Part shown: positions 37,620-45,872 of the stretch, piece after piece
Numbering within the stretch: position 1 is the stretch's first letter
Layout of the letters: each line of letters opens with the position of its first letter
From: Flavobacterium sp. KACC 22761
GTDB lineage: Bacteria > Bacteroidota > Bacteroidia > Flavobacteriales > Flavobacteriaceae
Length of the DNA: 64,000 nucleotides
Assembly: GCF_034058155.1 (NCBI RefSeq)
Contig: NZ_CP139148.1
Location: 930,001 to 994,000 of the forward strand
Reading direction: 5' to 3'
The notes under the pieces: model-generated
Databases searched by the model: none
Seen by the model: the letters and a program-made list of their open reading frames with translations, nothing else
What the model was told of the DNA's origin: nothing
Made by a program: the position numbers and the translations under genes

Positions 37620-38951
37620 ATGAAAATTTCAAAATTACATATCGATCAGTTTAGACATTTAGAAAATCTAGAGTTTGATTTTACTTATCCTGAAGATTTC
37701 CATATTGAAGAAAAAAGAGGAAAACCATTAGATAAAATATGTTTCATTGGACAAAGTGCTACTGGAAAAACTGGTTTATTGGAATTAATTAAAGATCAGC
37801 ATACAGTAGTAAATAACATTATTATTAATGGAATTACTTTCACTTATAAAAAAGATATTCCAAAATCAACAAAAACATTTGCTTCTTTTGATATAAGTGA
37901 TAATATACTTGAAGTTAAAAATGATAAATTAAATTTCAATGAAAAAAAATTTCACTATGTTGATGCTGGTGGAACTTTTTCAAATTTATTAAATGATCAC
38001 GAAAAAAAACATATCTACTATTTTAAAGCTAATTTAATTTCTGAGAAAAACATTGAACTTTTCACAAAAAATCCAATAGACATTTTTGAAAAATATCCCA
38101 AATTAGACAACAGATACAACATCGATAATTACTTTTCAAAGGAAGAACCTATCATTTTTGATGATAATATTGATGATGATTTATGGTTAGTTTTCTTAAA
38201 AGAAATTCTAGAATATAGAAAAAAATTTAATCAAAAAATGTCTGAACTTATTCATAAAGGATTACTTGCAAATGCTAAAAAATTAAGCTCAGAATTTGAT
38301 AAATGGCAAAAAGACAACCCAAATAAGGTAGAAATTTTTGCAGAAAAATTCAATCCACTTTTAGAAAAGTTAAATTTAGAAGTTGATAAAGTTAATACTG
38401 AATACACAATACCTATAATCAATAAAAGAACCGAAGAAATAATTCCTATACAACAAACAAGTACCGGAACGAAAGGGCTTTTATTATCCTTTTTACCTCT
38501 CTACAAATTAGACACAAAAGATTCAATAATCCTAATTGACGAACCTGAACGATCTTTGTACCCAGATATGCAAATGGAACTAATGGATCACTATAAAAAC
38601 CTTGCGCCAGAAGCACAATTTATTGTCGCTACACATTCTCCTTTTATCGCAGCTTCATTTGAACCAGAAGAAAGGTTTATTTTACATTTTGATAATGAAG
38701 GTAAGGTTGCTGTTCGCAGAGGTATTTCTCCGATTGGAGATGACCCAAATGATATGCTTTTTAATGATTTCGGTGTAAACTATTATAATGATGATGTACA
38801 AGAAAAGTTTAAAGAATATCTAGAATTATTAGATAAAGTAAAATCTGAAAACAATAAAGAGTTAAAGAAAAAATATCTTTTAGAAGCTTCTAAATTAGGC
38901 AATCAGTACAATTTTATTTTAGATGAAAAAAATAAAGAAAGACTCCAATAA
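37620..38951 (+). CDS. AAA/ABC-type ATPase, PtuA-like (putative Septu-type defence component)
   Basis: A 443-residue SMC/ABC-like ATPase. Walker A is GQSATGKT (residues 44-51), the signature-like region is QTSTGTKGLLLSFLP (about 280), Walker B is SIILIDEPERSLYP (about 302-315), and the H-switch is VATHSPFIAASF. This is the architecture of the OLD/PtuA group of defence ATPases. The HNH-type gene overlaps its 3' end by 29 bases, the arrangement expected for PtuA-PtuB. The pair sits between purK and purE with its own -7 box and is AT-richer than the pur genes, suggesting acquisition. The assignment to Septu rests on gene architecture, not on a search; a stand-alone overcoming-lysogenisation-type ATPase is the main alternative. 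Confidence 0.72.
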   Translation: MKISKLHIDQFRHLENLEFDFTYPEDFHIEEKRGKPLDKICFIGQSATGKTGLLELIKDQHTVVNNIIINGITFTYKKDIPKSTKTFASFDISDNILEVKNDKLNFNEKKFHYVDAGGTFSNLLNDHEKKHIYYFKANLISEKNIELFTKNPIDIFEKYPKLDNRYNIDNYFSKEEPIIFDDNIDDDLWLVFLKEILEYRKKFNQKMSELIHKGLLANAKKLSSEFDKWQKDNPNKVEIFAEKFNPLLEKLNLEVDKVNTEYTIPIINKRTEEIIPIQQTSTGTKGLLLSFLPLYKLDTKDSIILIDEPERSLYPDMQMELMDHYKNLAPEAQFIVATHSPFIAASFEPEERFILHFDNEGKVAVRRGISPIGDDPNDMLFNDFGVNYYNDDVQEKFKEYLELLDKVKSENNKELKKKYLLEASKLGNQYNFILDEKNKERLQ

Positions 38952-39546
38952 TTCTAAAGTCGTTACTGATAATTTACAGTACAATTGTAAAAAGGGAGCA
39001 AATAATAGTTTATTAGGCTCTATTCTTCTAAAAGAACAAAAAAGTTTCTGTGCATATTCAGAAGAATTTATTGATCCAATCAGTGACGCTAATGACATCG
39101 AACATTTTAATCCAGATTTAAAATGTTCAGATGATGATTCATATTCAAATTGGTTTAAAGTTAAAACCAGAGTTAACTTTCGAAAAAGAATAAAAGAATT
39201 ACAATTTAAAAGAGACAACATCTCTTTTAATGATATTTTACAACCTAGTGAAAATGATTTTGAAGAAAAACTAAAATATATCGTTGGCGAATATCGTTTT
39301 GAAGAAAGTTCAGACATTAAAGTTAAAAACTTTATAGATTTTTTAGAATTAAACATTCCTGAAAAAATTGAACAGAGACGTAATTACATAATTAGAAAAA
39401 GAAAAGAAATAGAGAAATTTGGAGTTTCACCTGAAGACTTTTTTTCTATACTTATTGAAGACGATATAACGCAAATATCATATTTAAGAGCAATTCAAGA
39501 AGAATTTGAAATTGATATTTGGAATATGATTCCAGAAATAGAATAA
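38923..39546 (+). CDS. HNH-type nuclease, PtuB-like (putative Septu-type effector)
   Basis: A 207-residue protein. Residues 42-64 hold FCAYSEEFIDP and then DIEHFNPD, resembling the C-x-Y-C...DIEHF-x-P core of HNH nucleases in the PtuB/TIGR02646 group, with His61 the likely catalytic base. The second Cys of the usual CxxC is Ser46, so zinc binding may be altered. The rest is helical and charged, without a known motif. Translation is probably coupled to the ATPase because the start lies 29 bases inside its coding end. Known PtuB proteins are toxic nucleases held in check or activated by PtuA during phage infection; that role here is inference. Confidence 0.65.
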   Translation: MKKIKKDSNNSKVVTDNLQYNCKKGANNSLLGSILLKEQKSFCAYSEEFIDPISDANDIEHFNPDLKCSDDDSYSNWFKVKTRVNFRKRIKELQFKRDNISFNDILQPSENDFEEKLKYIVGEYRFEESSDIKVKNFIDFLELNIPEKIEQRRNYIIRKRKEIEKFGVSPEDFFSILIEDDITQISYLRAIQEEFEIDIWNMIPEIE

Positions 39547-39565
39547 TCATTCCATTCACATTTTT

Positions 39566-39574
39566 CAGTTTACA
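39566..39574. repeat. Right 9-bp flank CAGTTTACA of the ATPase/HNH module
   Basis: Direct copy of 37563-37571, lying 20 bases after the HNH-gene stop and 48 bases before purE. It is a possible insertion boundary, with the caveat that this phrase recurs in other spacers. Confidence 0.4.
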
Positions 39575-39621
39575 AAAACTTGAAACTTTAAACCTGAAAC
39601 AAAACACAACAAACAAAAAAC

Positions 39622-40104
39622 ATGAGCAAAGTAGCTATTATAATGGGAAGCATCTCAGACATGCCAGTAATGCAGGATGCAATCGACATATTAAAACAAT
39701 TTAATGTAGAAGTTGAAGTAGATATCGTTTCGGCACACAGAACGCCGGAGAAATTATTCGATTTCAGTAAAAATGCACATACGCGCGGTATTTCGGTAAT
39801 TATTGCCGGTGCGGGCGGTGCTGCACATTTACCGGGAATGGTAGCTTCAATGTCTCCGCTTCCTGTAATTGGAGTTCCGGTAAAATCAAGTAATTCTATT
39901 GATGGATGGGATTCAGTATTATCGATTTTGCAAATGCCGGGTGGTGTTCCTGTTGCAACTGTAGCTTTAAACGGAGCAAAAAATGCTGGAATTTTAGCCG
40001 CTCAAATCATCGGAAGCCACGACAAAAAAGTTTTAGATACTATTATTTCTTATAAAGAAGAATTGAAAGCGGCGGTTAATAAAGCGGCTGAAAGTCTCAA
40101 ATAG
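39622..40104 (+). CDS. purE: N5-carboxyaminoimidazole ribonucleotide mutase
   Basis: Class I PurE moves the carboxyl group of N5-CAIR to give CAIR, the step after PurK. The 160-residue product has GSISDMPVMQDAIDIL, the catalytic-site SAHRTPEKL, AGAGGAAHLPGMVAS and the conserved LLSILQMPGGVP-like segment (SVLSILQMPGGVPVATV). It is complete. Its usual partner purK lies upstream of the ATPase/HNH module. A hairpin terminator follows at 40135. Confidence 0.96.
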   Translation: MSKVAIIMGSISDMPVMQDAIDILKQFNVEVEVDIVSAHRTPEKLFDFSKNAHTRGISVIIAGAGGAAHLPGMVASMSPLPVIGVPVKSSNSIDGWDSVLSILQMPGGVPVATVALNGAKNAGILAAQIIGSHDKKVLDTIISYKEELKAAVNKAAESLK

Positions 40105-40134
40105 TCATCAGTCTCAGTTTTCAGTCACAGCAAG

Positions 40135-40176
40135 CACAGAGGAACACAAAATTTTGTGAATCTCTGTGTTTTTTTC
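40135..40176 (+). terminator. Terminator after purE
   Basis: CACAGAG and CTCTGTG arms, with an inner CAAAATTTTG palindrome, are followed by TTTTTTTC. It separates purE from the toxin-antitoxin pair. Confidence 0.75.
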
Positions 40177-40248
40177 TTTGCGAGTCTTTGCGAAATCAAC
40201 TACTCCAAGAATTAACTAATCCTTATAAAAATTTCTAAAAGAAAAACT

Positions 40249-40256
40249 TAACTTTG
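40249..40256 (+). promoter_or_regulatory. -7 element of the toxin-antitoxin operon
   Basis: TAACTTTG, an exact TAnnTTTG match, lies 13 bases upstream of the antitoxin ATG. Confidence 0.5.
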
Positions 40257-40269
40257 AGAAAAAAGCAAA

Positions 40270-40497
40270 ATGAACATTCAAACTTCTAAAATAGAGCTCG
40301 CTAAAATAGTTTTAGACATTGAAAATCCCGATTTAATTCAGGAAATTGTCGAGTTCATTCAATCTAAAGAAAGTCTTTCAGAAGAACAAAAAAGTAAAAT
40401 AAATGAGGCGATTTATTCTTTGGATAACAATGAAGGAATTTCTCATGATGTTGTTATGGAAGAAACCAAAAATCGTTATTCAAAATACTTTAAATAA
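40270..40497 (+). CDS. Putative antitoxin of a ParE/RelE-type toxin-antitoxin pair
   Basis: A 75-residue acidic, helical protein (DIENPDLIQEIVEFIQSKE; LSEEQKSKINEAIYSL) with no classical DNA-binding motif that I recognise. The call comes from position: it is directly followed by a ParE/RelE-like toxin gene with an overlap of one base (TAATG), the usual antitoxin-first order. Its C-terminal tail (MEETKNRYSKYFK) would be the toxin-wrapping part. If the toxin is dead, this gene may be drifting. Confidence 0.65.
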   Translation: MNIQTSKIELAKIVLDIENPDLIQEIVEFIQSKESLSEEQKSKINEAIYSLDNNEGISHDVVMEETKNRYSKYFK

Positions 40498-40730
40498 TGA
40501 ATGTAATTTGGTCTACACAAGCTAAACAAGACTTTTGGAACAACATCGATTATTTGGAAGCCGAATGGTCTGAAAAAGTTGCTCAAAATTTCATTGAAAA
40601 AGTAAATACCACAATTGCGCTTTTAAAAAATGACAATGTTTTATTTCTCAAAACAAATTATAAAAACGTTTATAAAATTGTCATCACCAAACACATTTCA
40701 CTTTATTACCGTATCGAAACACTAATTTAG
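40497..40730 (+). CDS. ParE/RelE-family toxin, C-terminally frameshifted
   Basis: A 77-residue product with the ParE/RelE superfamily pattern: VIWSTQAKQDFWNNIDYLE, then WSEKVAQNFIEKVNTTI, and a beta sheet ending KHISLYYRIETLI. The family normally continues for about 20 more residues. Here the reading stops at TAG (40728-40730), but the +2 frame from about 40721 reads LELLRFWNTFQDTKK and ends with TGA at 40781-40783. That is the missing C-terminal strand. A one-base loss within GAAACACT near 40716-40722 would explain it. Toxin activity is therefore doubtful. Confidence 0.75.
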   Translation: MNVIWSTQAKQDFWNNIDYLEAEWSEKVAQNFIEKVNTTIALLKNDNVLFLKTNYKNVYKIVITKHISLYYRIETLI

Positions 40731-40819
40731 AATTGCTTCGTTTTTGGAATACTTTTCAGGATACGAAGAAATTCAAATTATGATTCCTTAATTTTATATT
40801 TTTAAAAAGCATAAATAAT

Positions 40820-42847
40820 ATGAGCGTTTTAACACAATACTTCAATACAAAACACAACACAGCGCCTTTTTCGCAGATAAAAATCGAAGATTATGTTCCG
40901 GCTTTTCAGGAAGGAATAGCTTTGGCGAAAGCCGAAATTGATGCAATTGTAAATAATCCGGAAGCGCCGACTTTTGAAAACACCATTGTAGCAATGGACT
41001 ATTCGGGCGATATTTTGGATCGTCTTTCGAGTGTTTTCTTCAATCTGAATTCAGCTGAAACGAATGACGAAATGCAGAAAATTGCTCAGGAAGTTTCTCC
41101 TTGGCTTTCAGAATTCGGAAACGACATTCGTTTGAATGCGGATTTATTTGCGAAAGTAAAAGCGGTTTATGATCAAAAAGAAAGTTTGAACCTCAACCCG
41201 GAACAAACTACTTTATTGGATAAAAAATACAAAAGCTTTTCAAGAAACGGAGCTAATCTTCCAGAAGAAAAGAAAAACCAACTAAGAGAAATTGACAAAG
41301 AATTATCGAAATTGAGCTTGCAGTTTGGCGAAAATGTTTTGGCAGAAACCAATAATTTCGAATTGCATTTGACTGATGAAAAAGATTTATCAGGTTTACC
41401 AGAAGGCACAATCGAAGCGGCAAGATTATTAGCGAAAAATCAGGAAAAAGAAGGCTGGATTTTCACTTTAGATCATCCTAGTTATGTTCCGTTTTTGACT
41501 TATGCTGACAATCGCGAACTGCGTAAAAAAATGGCAATTGCTTTTGGTGCAAAAGGTTTCCAAAAGAACGAATTCAACAACGAAGAAAATGTTCTGAAAA
41601 TTGCCAAACTTCGTCATGAAAGAGCCAATTTATTAGGTTATAAAACACACGCTCATTTTGTTTTGGAAGAAAGAATGGCCGAAAGTCCAGAAAAAGTTTT
41701 CTCTTTTCTGAATGATTTATTAGCAAAAGCAAAACCGGCAGCGCAAAAAGAGTTTGCTGAATTGACTGCTTTCGCGAAAGAACTGGACGGAATCGAACAG
41801 TTAGAAAAATGGGATGGTGCTTATTATTCTGAAAAATTAAAACAACAGCTTTTTAATTTAGATGATGAAAAACTGAAACCGTATTTTCAATTAGAAAAAG
41901 TTTTAGACGGAGCCTTTACAGTTGCCAAAAAATTATATGGTTTAACTTTTACTGAAGTTTTTGATATCGATAAATATCATGAAGAAGTTACAACTTACGA
42001 AGTAAAAGATGCAAACGGAAATTTAGTTTCAATTTTCTACGCTGATTTCTTCCCAAGAAAAGGAAAAAGAAACGGCGCATGGATGACTTCATTCAAATCG
42101 CAATATGTAAAAGACGGCGTGAACGAAAGACCGCACATTTCGAACGTTTGCAATTTTACAAAACCTACTGAAACAAAACCTTCATTATTGACTTTTAATG
42201 AAGTAACGACTTTATTTCACGAATTTGGTCACGGATTGCACGGAATGTTAGCAAACACAGTTTATCCGAGTTTATCAGGAACTTCTGTTTACTGGGATTT
42301 TGTAGAATTACCTAGTCAGATTATGGAAAACTGGTGTTATGAGCCGGAAGCTTTGGCTTTGTTTGCGAATCATTACGAAACGGGAGAAATCATTCCGATT
42401 GAGTATGTTCAAAAAATTAAAGAAAGTGCAAGTTTTCAGGAAGGATTAGCAACTTTACGCCAATTAAGTTTCGGATTATTAGATATGGCTTGGCACGGAC
42501 AAGATCCAACTAATATTACAGACTTAAAAGCTTTCGAAACGGAACAATTTGCTAACACGCAATTATATCCTGATGTAAAAGAAAATGCGATGAGTACAGC
42601 GTTTTCTCATATTTTCCAAGGAGGATATTCTTCTGGATATTACAGCTACAAATGGGCAGAAGTTTTAGATGCTGATGCTTTTGAATATTTCCATGAAAAT
42701 GGAATCTTTAATGAAGAGATTGCGAAAAAATTCAAAGACAATGTACTTTCTAAAGGAGGAACAGAACATCCGATGACTTTATACAAACGTTTTAGAGGGC
42801 AAGAACCAAAACCGGAAGCTTTGTTGAAAAGAGCGGGATTATTGTAA
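40820..42847 (+). CDS. M3 family zinc metallopeptidase (peptidyl-dipeptidase Dcp-like)
   Basis: A 675-residue thimet-oligopeptidase-type enzyme. The zinc motif HEFGH is at residues 467-471 (TLFHEFGHGLHGMLAN), with the third ligand Glu in the following DFVELPSQIMENW. The N-terminal helical half (FSQIKIEDYVPAFQEGIALAKAEIDAI) matches the Dcp/OpdA group. No signal peptide is visible, so it is probably cytoplasmic and degrades short peptides. The chain ends GQEPKPEALLKRAGLL as in other family members. Confidence 0.92.
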   Translation: MSVLTQYFNTKHNTAPFSQIKIEDYVPAFQEGIALAKAEIDAIVNNPEAPTFENTIVAMDYSGDILDRLSSVFFNLNSAETNDEMQKIAQEVSPWLSEFGNDIRLNADLFAKVKAVYDQKESLNLNPEQTTLLDKKYKSFSRNGANLPEEKKNQLREIDKELSKLSLQFGENVLAETNNFELHLTDEKDLSGLPEGTIEAARLLAKNQEKEGWIFTLDHPSYVPFLTYADNRELRKKMAIAFGAKGFQKNEFNNEENVLKIAKLRHERANLLGYKTHAHFVLEERMAESPEKVFSFLNDLLAKAKPAAQKEFAELTAFAKELDGIEQLEKWDGAYYSEKLKQQLFNLDDEKLKPYFQLEKVLDGAFTVAKKLYGLTFTEVFDIDKYHEEVTTYEVKDANGNLVSIFYADFFPRKGKRNGAWMTSFKSQYVKDGVNERPHISNVCNFTKPTETKPSLLTFNEVTTLFHEFGHGLHGMLANTVYPSLSGTSVYWDFVELPSQIMENWCYEPEALALFANHYETGEIIPIEYVQKIKESASFQEGLATLRQLSFGLLDMAWHGQDPTNITDLKAFETEQFANTQLYPDVKENAMSTAFSHIFQGGYSSGYYSYKWAEVLDADAFEYFHENGIFNEEIAKKFKDNVLSKGGTEHPMTLYKRFRGQEPKPEALLKRAGLL

Positions 42848-42888
42848 AGATTCTAAGATTCTAAGATACTAAGATTCTAAGTTACTAA
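42848..42888. repeat. Tandem TTCTAAGA phrase block
   Basis: Five copies of TTCTAAGA-like octamers stand head to tail directly after the M3 peptidase stop. The phrase is shared with the block at 27970-28040. Confidence 0.65.
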
Positions 42889-42911
42889 GCTTTTTAGAGA
42901 ACCGAAATTTG

Positions 42912-42940
42912 AAACCGAAGCTCTTTTGCTTCGGTTTTTT
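42912..42940 (+). terminator. Terminator after the M3 peptidase gene
   Basis: A 10-bp stem (AAACCGAAGC / GCTTCGGTTT) with a TCTTTT loop runs into a T tract. Confidence 0.9.
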
Positions 42941-42998
42941 ATTTGATTTTACTTTAGTTATCTTCGTATTTTAAATCTTAATCTTACAAATACACGCC

Positions 42999-43658
42999 GT
43001 GAAAAAATATTTTAAAATAGCTCTTTATTTAGCAATTATTGGATTAATTGCTATTGTTTCTGTAAATTATTACGTGAAATCTTCGACTAAAAAGAACATT
43101 TATTATTCAATAAAAAAATTCCCTAAAAATGATGTCGGAATTATTTTTGGTGCAGGCATTAACGGAAATCAGCCAAGCAAATATTTAAAAGATCGCCTGG
43201 ACGCCGGAATTATGCTTTGGAAAGCAAAACGCATCAATAAAATTTTACTTTCGGGAGATAACGGTCGAGATGAATATGATGAATTAACGGTTATGAAAAA
43301 CTACTGTTATAATCATGGTGTTGATACAACCAAAATCTTTATCGATTACGCGGGATTTGATACGTATTCAACAATGTATCGCGCGAAACATATTTTCAAG
43401 ATTAAAAAAGCGACTTTAATTTCGCAGGAATATCATTTAAACCGAGCAATTTATATTGGTCAAAAACTCGGAGTTAAATCTTCTGGTTATTCCGCTAATA
43501 ATGGAGAATATTTGGGATATAATTATGTTTGTTTCAGAGAATATATTTCTGTCTTTAAAGCTTTTTTTGATGTGCTAAGAAATCGCGAACCTCGTTTTTT
43601 AGGGACTAAAATTGATATTAATGGTTCTTCTAATTTTTCTAAAGATGATAAACGATAA
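42999..43658 (+). CDS. SanA/YdcF-like DUF218 membrane-anchored protein
   Basis: A 219-residue protein with a GTG start, an N-terminal hydrophobic anchor (ALYLAIIGLIAIVSVNYYV) and a DUF218 domain (VGIIFGAGINGNQPSKYLKDRLDAG..., ILLSGDNGRDEYDE, ISQEYHLNRAIYIGQKLG). SanA affects vancomycin sensitivity and envelope permeability in enterobacteria; biochemistry is unknown. A -7-like TATCTTCG lies about 40 bases upstream. It converges on the antiporter gene. Confidence 0.82.
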   Translation: MKKYFKIALYLAIIGLIAIVSVNYYVKSSTKKNIYYSIKKFPKNDVGIIFGAGINGNQPSKYLKDRLDAGIMLWKAKRINKILLSGDNGRDEYDELTVMKNYCYNHGVDTTKIFIDYAGFDTYSTMYRAKHIFKIKKATLISQEYHLNRAIYIGQKLGVKSSGYSANNGEYLGYNYVCFREYISVFKAFFDVLRNREPRFLGTKIDINGSSNFSKDDKR

Positions 43659-43678
43659 AACTATTGAAAAAACATTTC

Positions 43679-43743
43679 GCTCCGCTGGAGCTCTTTGATA
43701 GTTGAAAACTGAATTTGCTATAAATATTCTGCTCCGCTGGAGC
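43679..43743. repeat. Two copies of the palindrome GCTCCGCTGGAGC
   Basis: The 13-base palindrome GCTCCGCTGGAGC occurs at 43679-43691 and 43731-43743, 39 bases apart, in the spacer between convergent genes. Each can form a small hairpin. Confidence 0.7.
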
Positions 43744-43751
43744 AATCTAAT

Positions 43752-43791
43752 AAAAATGGGCTGTCTCAAAAAGTGAGTTAGCCCATTTTTT
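43752..43791. terminator. Bidirectional terminator between sanA-like and antiporter genes
   Basis: A stem of AAAAATGGGCT / AGCCCATTTTT with an inner CTCA-TGAG pairing lies between two convergent genes and has A and T runs on both sides. Part of it reads GGGCTGTCTCAAAA, which resembles some insertion-sequence ends, but no transposase is present. Confidence 0.75.
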
Positions 43792-43853
43792 AATTTAAAG
43801 ATTTTGCATCTCTATTTATTCTATTTTCTTTGTTCTTGCTTCTATATTCTCTT

Positions 43854-45116
43854 CTACTCTTTCTCCAAAACTCTATTCGCTAACTTCCCAACCGTCAATC
43901 CTTGAACTACAATCGAAAATAAAACGACAATGTAAGTCACTTCCAAAAGCAGGTTTTTATATTCGCCTTCAGGCATAGAAAGCACTAAAGCAATTGAAAC
44001 TCCACCACGAATTCCGCCCCAAACCAAAACCATTAATGAACCTTTATTGTAAGCCGATTTGATTCCGAAAAACTTAAAGATATCGAAGAATTTCCACGGT
44101 AAAACAATTGAAGTCAATCTTGAAAACAGCACAATAAAAATGGCAACAATACCTGTCAATAACTGTTTGTCTAAATTTGGAAGCAATAACAATTCGAAAC
44201 CTATAAATAAGAATAAAACGGCATTCAGGATTTCATCGATAAGTTCCCAAAACTTGCCAAGATAATCTTTAGTCACTTCACTCATGGCAACTTTTTTACC
44301 ATAATTTCCAATTATCAATCCGGCAACAACCATCGCTAGCGGACTCGAAACATGTAATGCTTGGGCGACCAAAAATCCTCCTGTCACAATAGAAAGAGTG
44401 ATTAAAACTGAAACTTTATAATCATCGATTTTTTTCATGACTCTTGAAGCCGTAAATCCGAAAACCGCTCCTAATAAAAGTCCGCCAATTCCTTCTTTAA
44501 CAAACAACCAACTAATTGAACCAAAAGTAGTATCAAATGTTGGGTCGGTTGCCATTTTTAGAACCACTGCAAACATTACAACTGCAACTCCATCATTAAA
44601 TAAAGATTCACCAACAATTTTAGTTTCTATTCTTTTAGGAACTTTGGCTTCTTTTAAAACTCCTAAAACCACAATTGGATCGGTTGGAGAAATTAAGGTT
44701 CCAAAAACCAAACAAAATATATAAGGAATTGTAATTCCTAGAAGCGGTGCGATATAATAAAGTAAAACAGAAATAATTAAAGCTGATAAAACGACACTTA
44801 CTGTCGAATAAATCATGATAGGAACTTTTTGTTCTTTCAAATCAAACATGTTTACGTGCAAAGCTCCTGCGAATAAAAGAAAGTTCAACATCGCTCCCAT
44901 TAGGATTTCGTCGAAATCAAATTCTTTTATCAAATCAAAAAAATGCTTTGTCGTTGCTGGAAAATAAGAATCTCCTAAAAGACGAATTCCGACTGAAACC
45001 AGCATTGCAATAATCATGATTCCGATAGTTCCCGGAAGTTTCAAAAATCTTAAATTCAAATAGGCGAAGAAAGATGCTAATACAATCAGCACCGAAAATG
45101 TGTAGTATAATTCCAT
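43854..45116 (-). CDS. CPA1 family Na+/H+ (cation/proton) antiporter
   Basis: A 420-residue inner-membrane antiporter with about 12 to 13 hydrophobic segments. CPA1 hallmarks are LVFGTLISPTDPIVVLGVLKEA and the ion-binding VGESLFNDGVAVVMF, with Asn-Asp as in electroneutral NhaP-type exchangers, plus VWGGIRGGVSIALVLSMP near the end. It lacks the large C-terminal regulatory tail of eukaryotic NHEs. Probable role: sodium and pH homeostasis. It is transcribed divergently from the GbsR-type regulator. Confidence 0.92.
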   Translation of the reverse strand: MELYYTFSVLIVLASFFAYLNLRFLKLPGTIGIMIIAMLVSVGIRLLGDSYFPATTKHFFDLIKEFDFDEILMGAMLNFLLFAGALHVNMFDLKEQKVPIMIYSTVSVVLSALIISVLLYYIAPLLGITIPYIFCLVFGTLISPTDPIVVLGVLKEAKVPKRIETKIVGESLFNDGVAVVMFAVVLKMATDPTFDTTFGSISWLFVKEGIGGLLLGAVFGFTASRVMKKIDDYKVSVLITLSIVTGGFLVAQALHVSSPLAMVVAGLIIGNYGKKVAMSEVTKDYLGKFWELIDEILNAVLFLFIGFELLLLPNLDKQLLTGIVAIFIVLFSRLTSIVLPWKFFDIFKFFGIKSAYNKGSLMVLVWGGIRGGVSIALVLSMPEGEYKNLLLEVTYIVVLFSIVVQGLTVGKLANRVLEKE

Positions 45117-45218
45117 AAAATGTGATTTTTACAAAAATAGCCGCATCATTATTTAATCGGAAATTCAGGGGTTCAATTAACATAACTTTACAATTCGTTA
45201 AATAAGTTTCATTTATTT

Positions 45219-45249
45219 TTGAAAGTTTAAAAACTTTTACTTACATTTG
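45219..45249 (+). promoter_or_regulatory. Promoter of the GbsR-led operon
   Basis: TTG (45219-45221), a 20-base spacer and TACATTTG (45242-45249) match the Bacteroidota consensus. The predicted leader is about 58 bases. Confidence 0.75.
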
Positions 45250-45312
45250 ATCCATGACAATGAGCATTCATGCGATTTGCATTTGACCATTGAAAAACAA
45301 TAAAATCAACAA

Positions 45313-45816
45313 ATGAAATTCAAAGAAGCAAAAAATAAGTTTGTACAAACTTGGGGAGCATTAGGTTCTCAGTGGGGAATTAATAAAACGATGGCACAAA
45401 TCCACGCTTTATTAATGGTCTCAAACGAGGCTGTTTCTATGGAAGACATTATGGAAGAATTGCAGATTTCGCGCGGAAATGCCAGCATGAACCTAAGAGC
45501 TTTAATGGACTGGGGAATTGTCTATAAAGAATATAAAGCCGGAGAAAGAAAAGAATTCTTTACTGCCGAAAAAGATTTAGACGAATTAGCAGCAAAAATA
45601 TCCAGAGAAAGAAGTAAAAGAGAAATCAAACCTGCACTTAAAATCTTAAAAGAAGTTTCGACTATTGAAGCTAAAGATTCTGCAGAAGAAAAACACTTTG
45701 TGGATCAAACCACTAAGCTTTATGATTTCGTTTTAAAAGCAGATAATATGTTAGATAAAATAACTGAATTCAATGAAAACTGGTTAGGGAAATTGGTCAT
45801 CAAAATGATGAAATAA
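45313..45816 (+). CDS. GbsR/MarR family transcriptional regulator
   Basis: A 167-residue winged-helix protein. The N-terminal part (TWGALGSQWGINKTMAQIHALLMVS) and the recognition helix region (MEDIMEELQISRGNASMNLRALMDWGIV) match GbsR-type MarR proteins. It heads a plus-strand run of seven genes (45313-49715) and likely controls them or the divergent antiporter. The effector is unknown; choline sensing as in Bacillus GbsR should not be assumed. Confidence 0.88.
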   Translation: MKFKEAKNKFVQTWGALGSQWGINKTMAQIHALLMVSNEAVSMEDIMEELQISRGNASMNLRALMDWGIVYKEYKAGERKEFFTAEKDLDELAAKISRERSKREIKPALKILKEVSTIEAKDSAEEKHFVDQTTKLYDFVLKADNMLDKITEFNENWLGKLVIKMMK

Positions 45817-45872
45817 AAAAATTTAATTAAAACTTTCATTTTTTTCTGAAAGTTTAAAAACAACAAACAGTT

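Noticed and set aside
38919..39356. Minus-strand ORF opposite the HNH-like gene
   Set aside because: The plus-strand HNH gene overlaps the ATPase as expected and has the motif; the antisense reading (Ser/Leu-rich) is a shadow.
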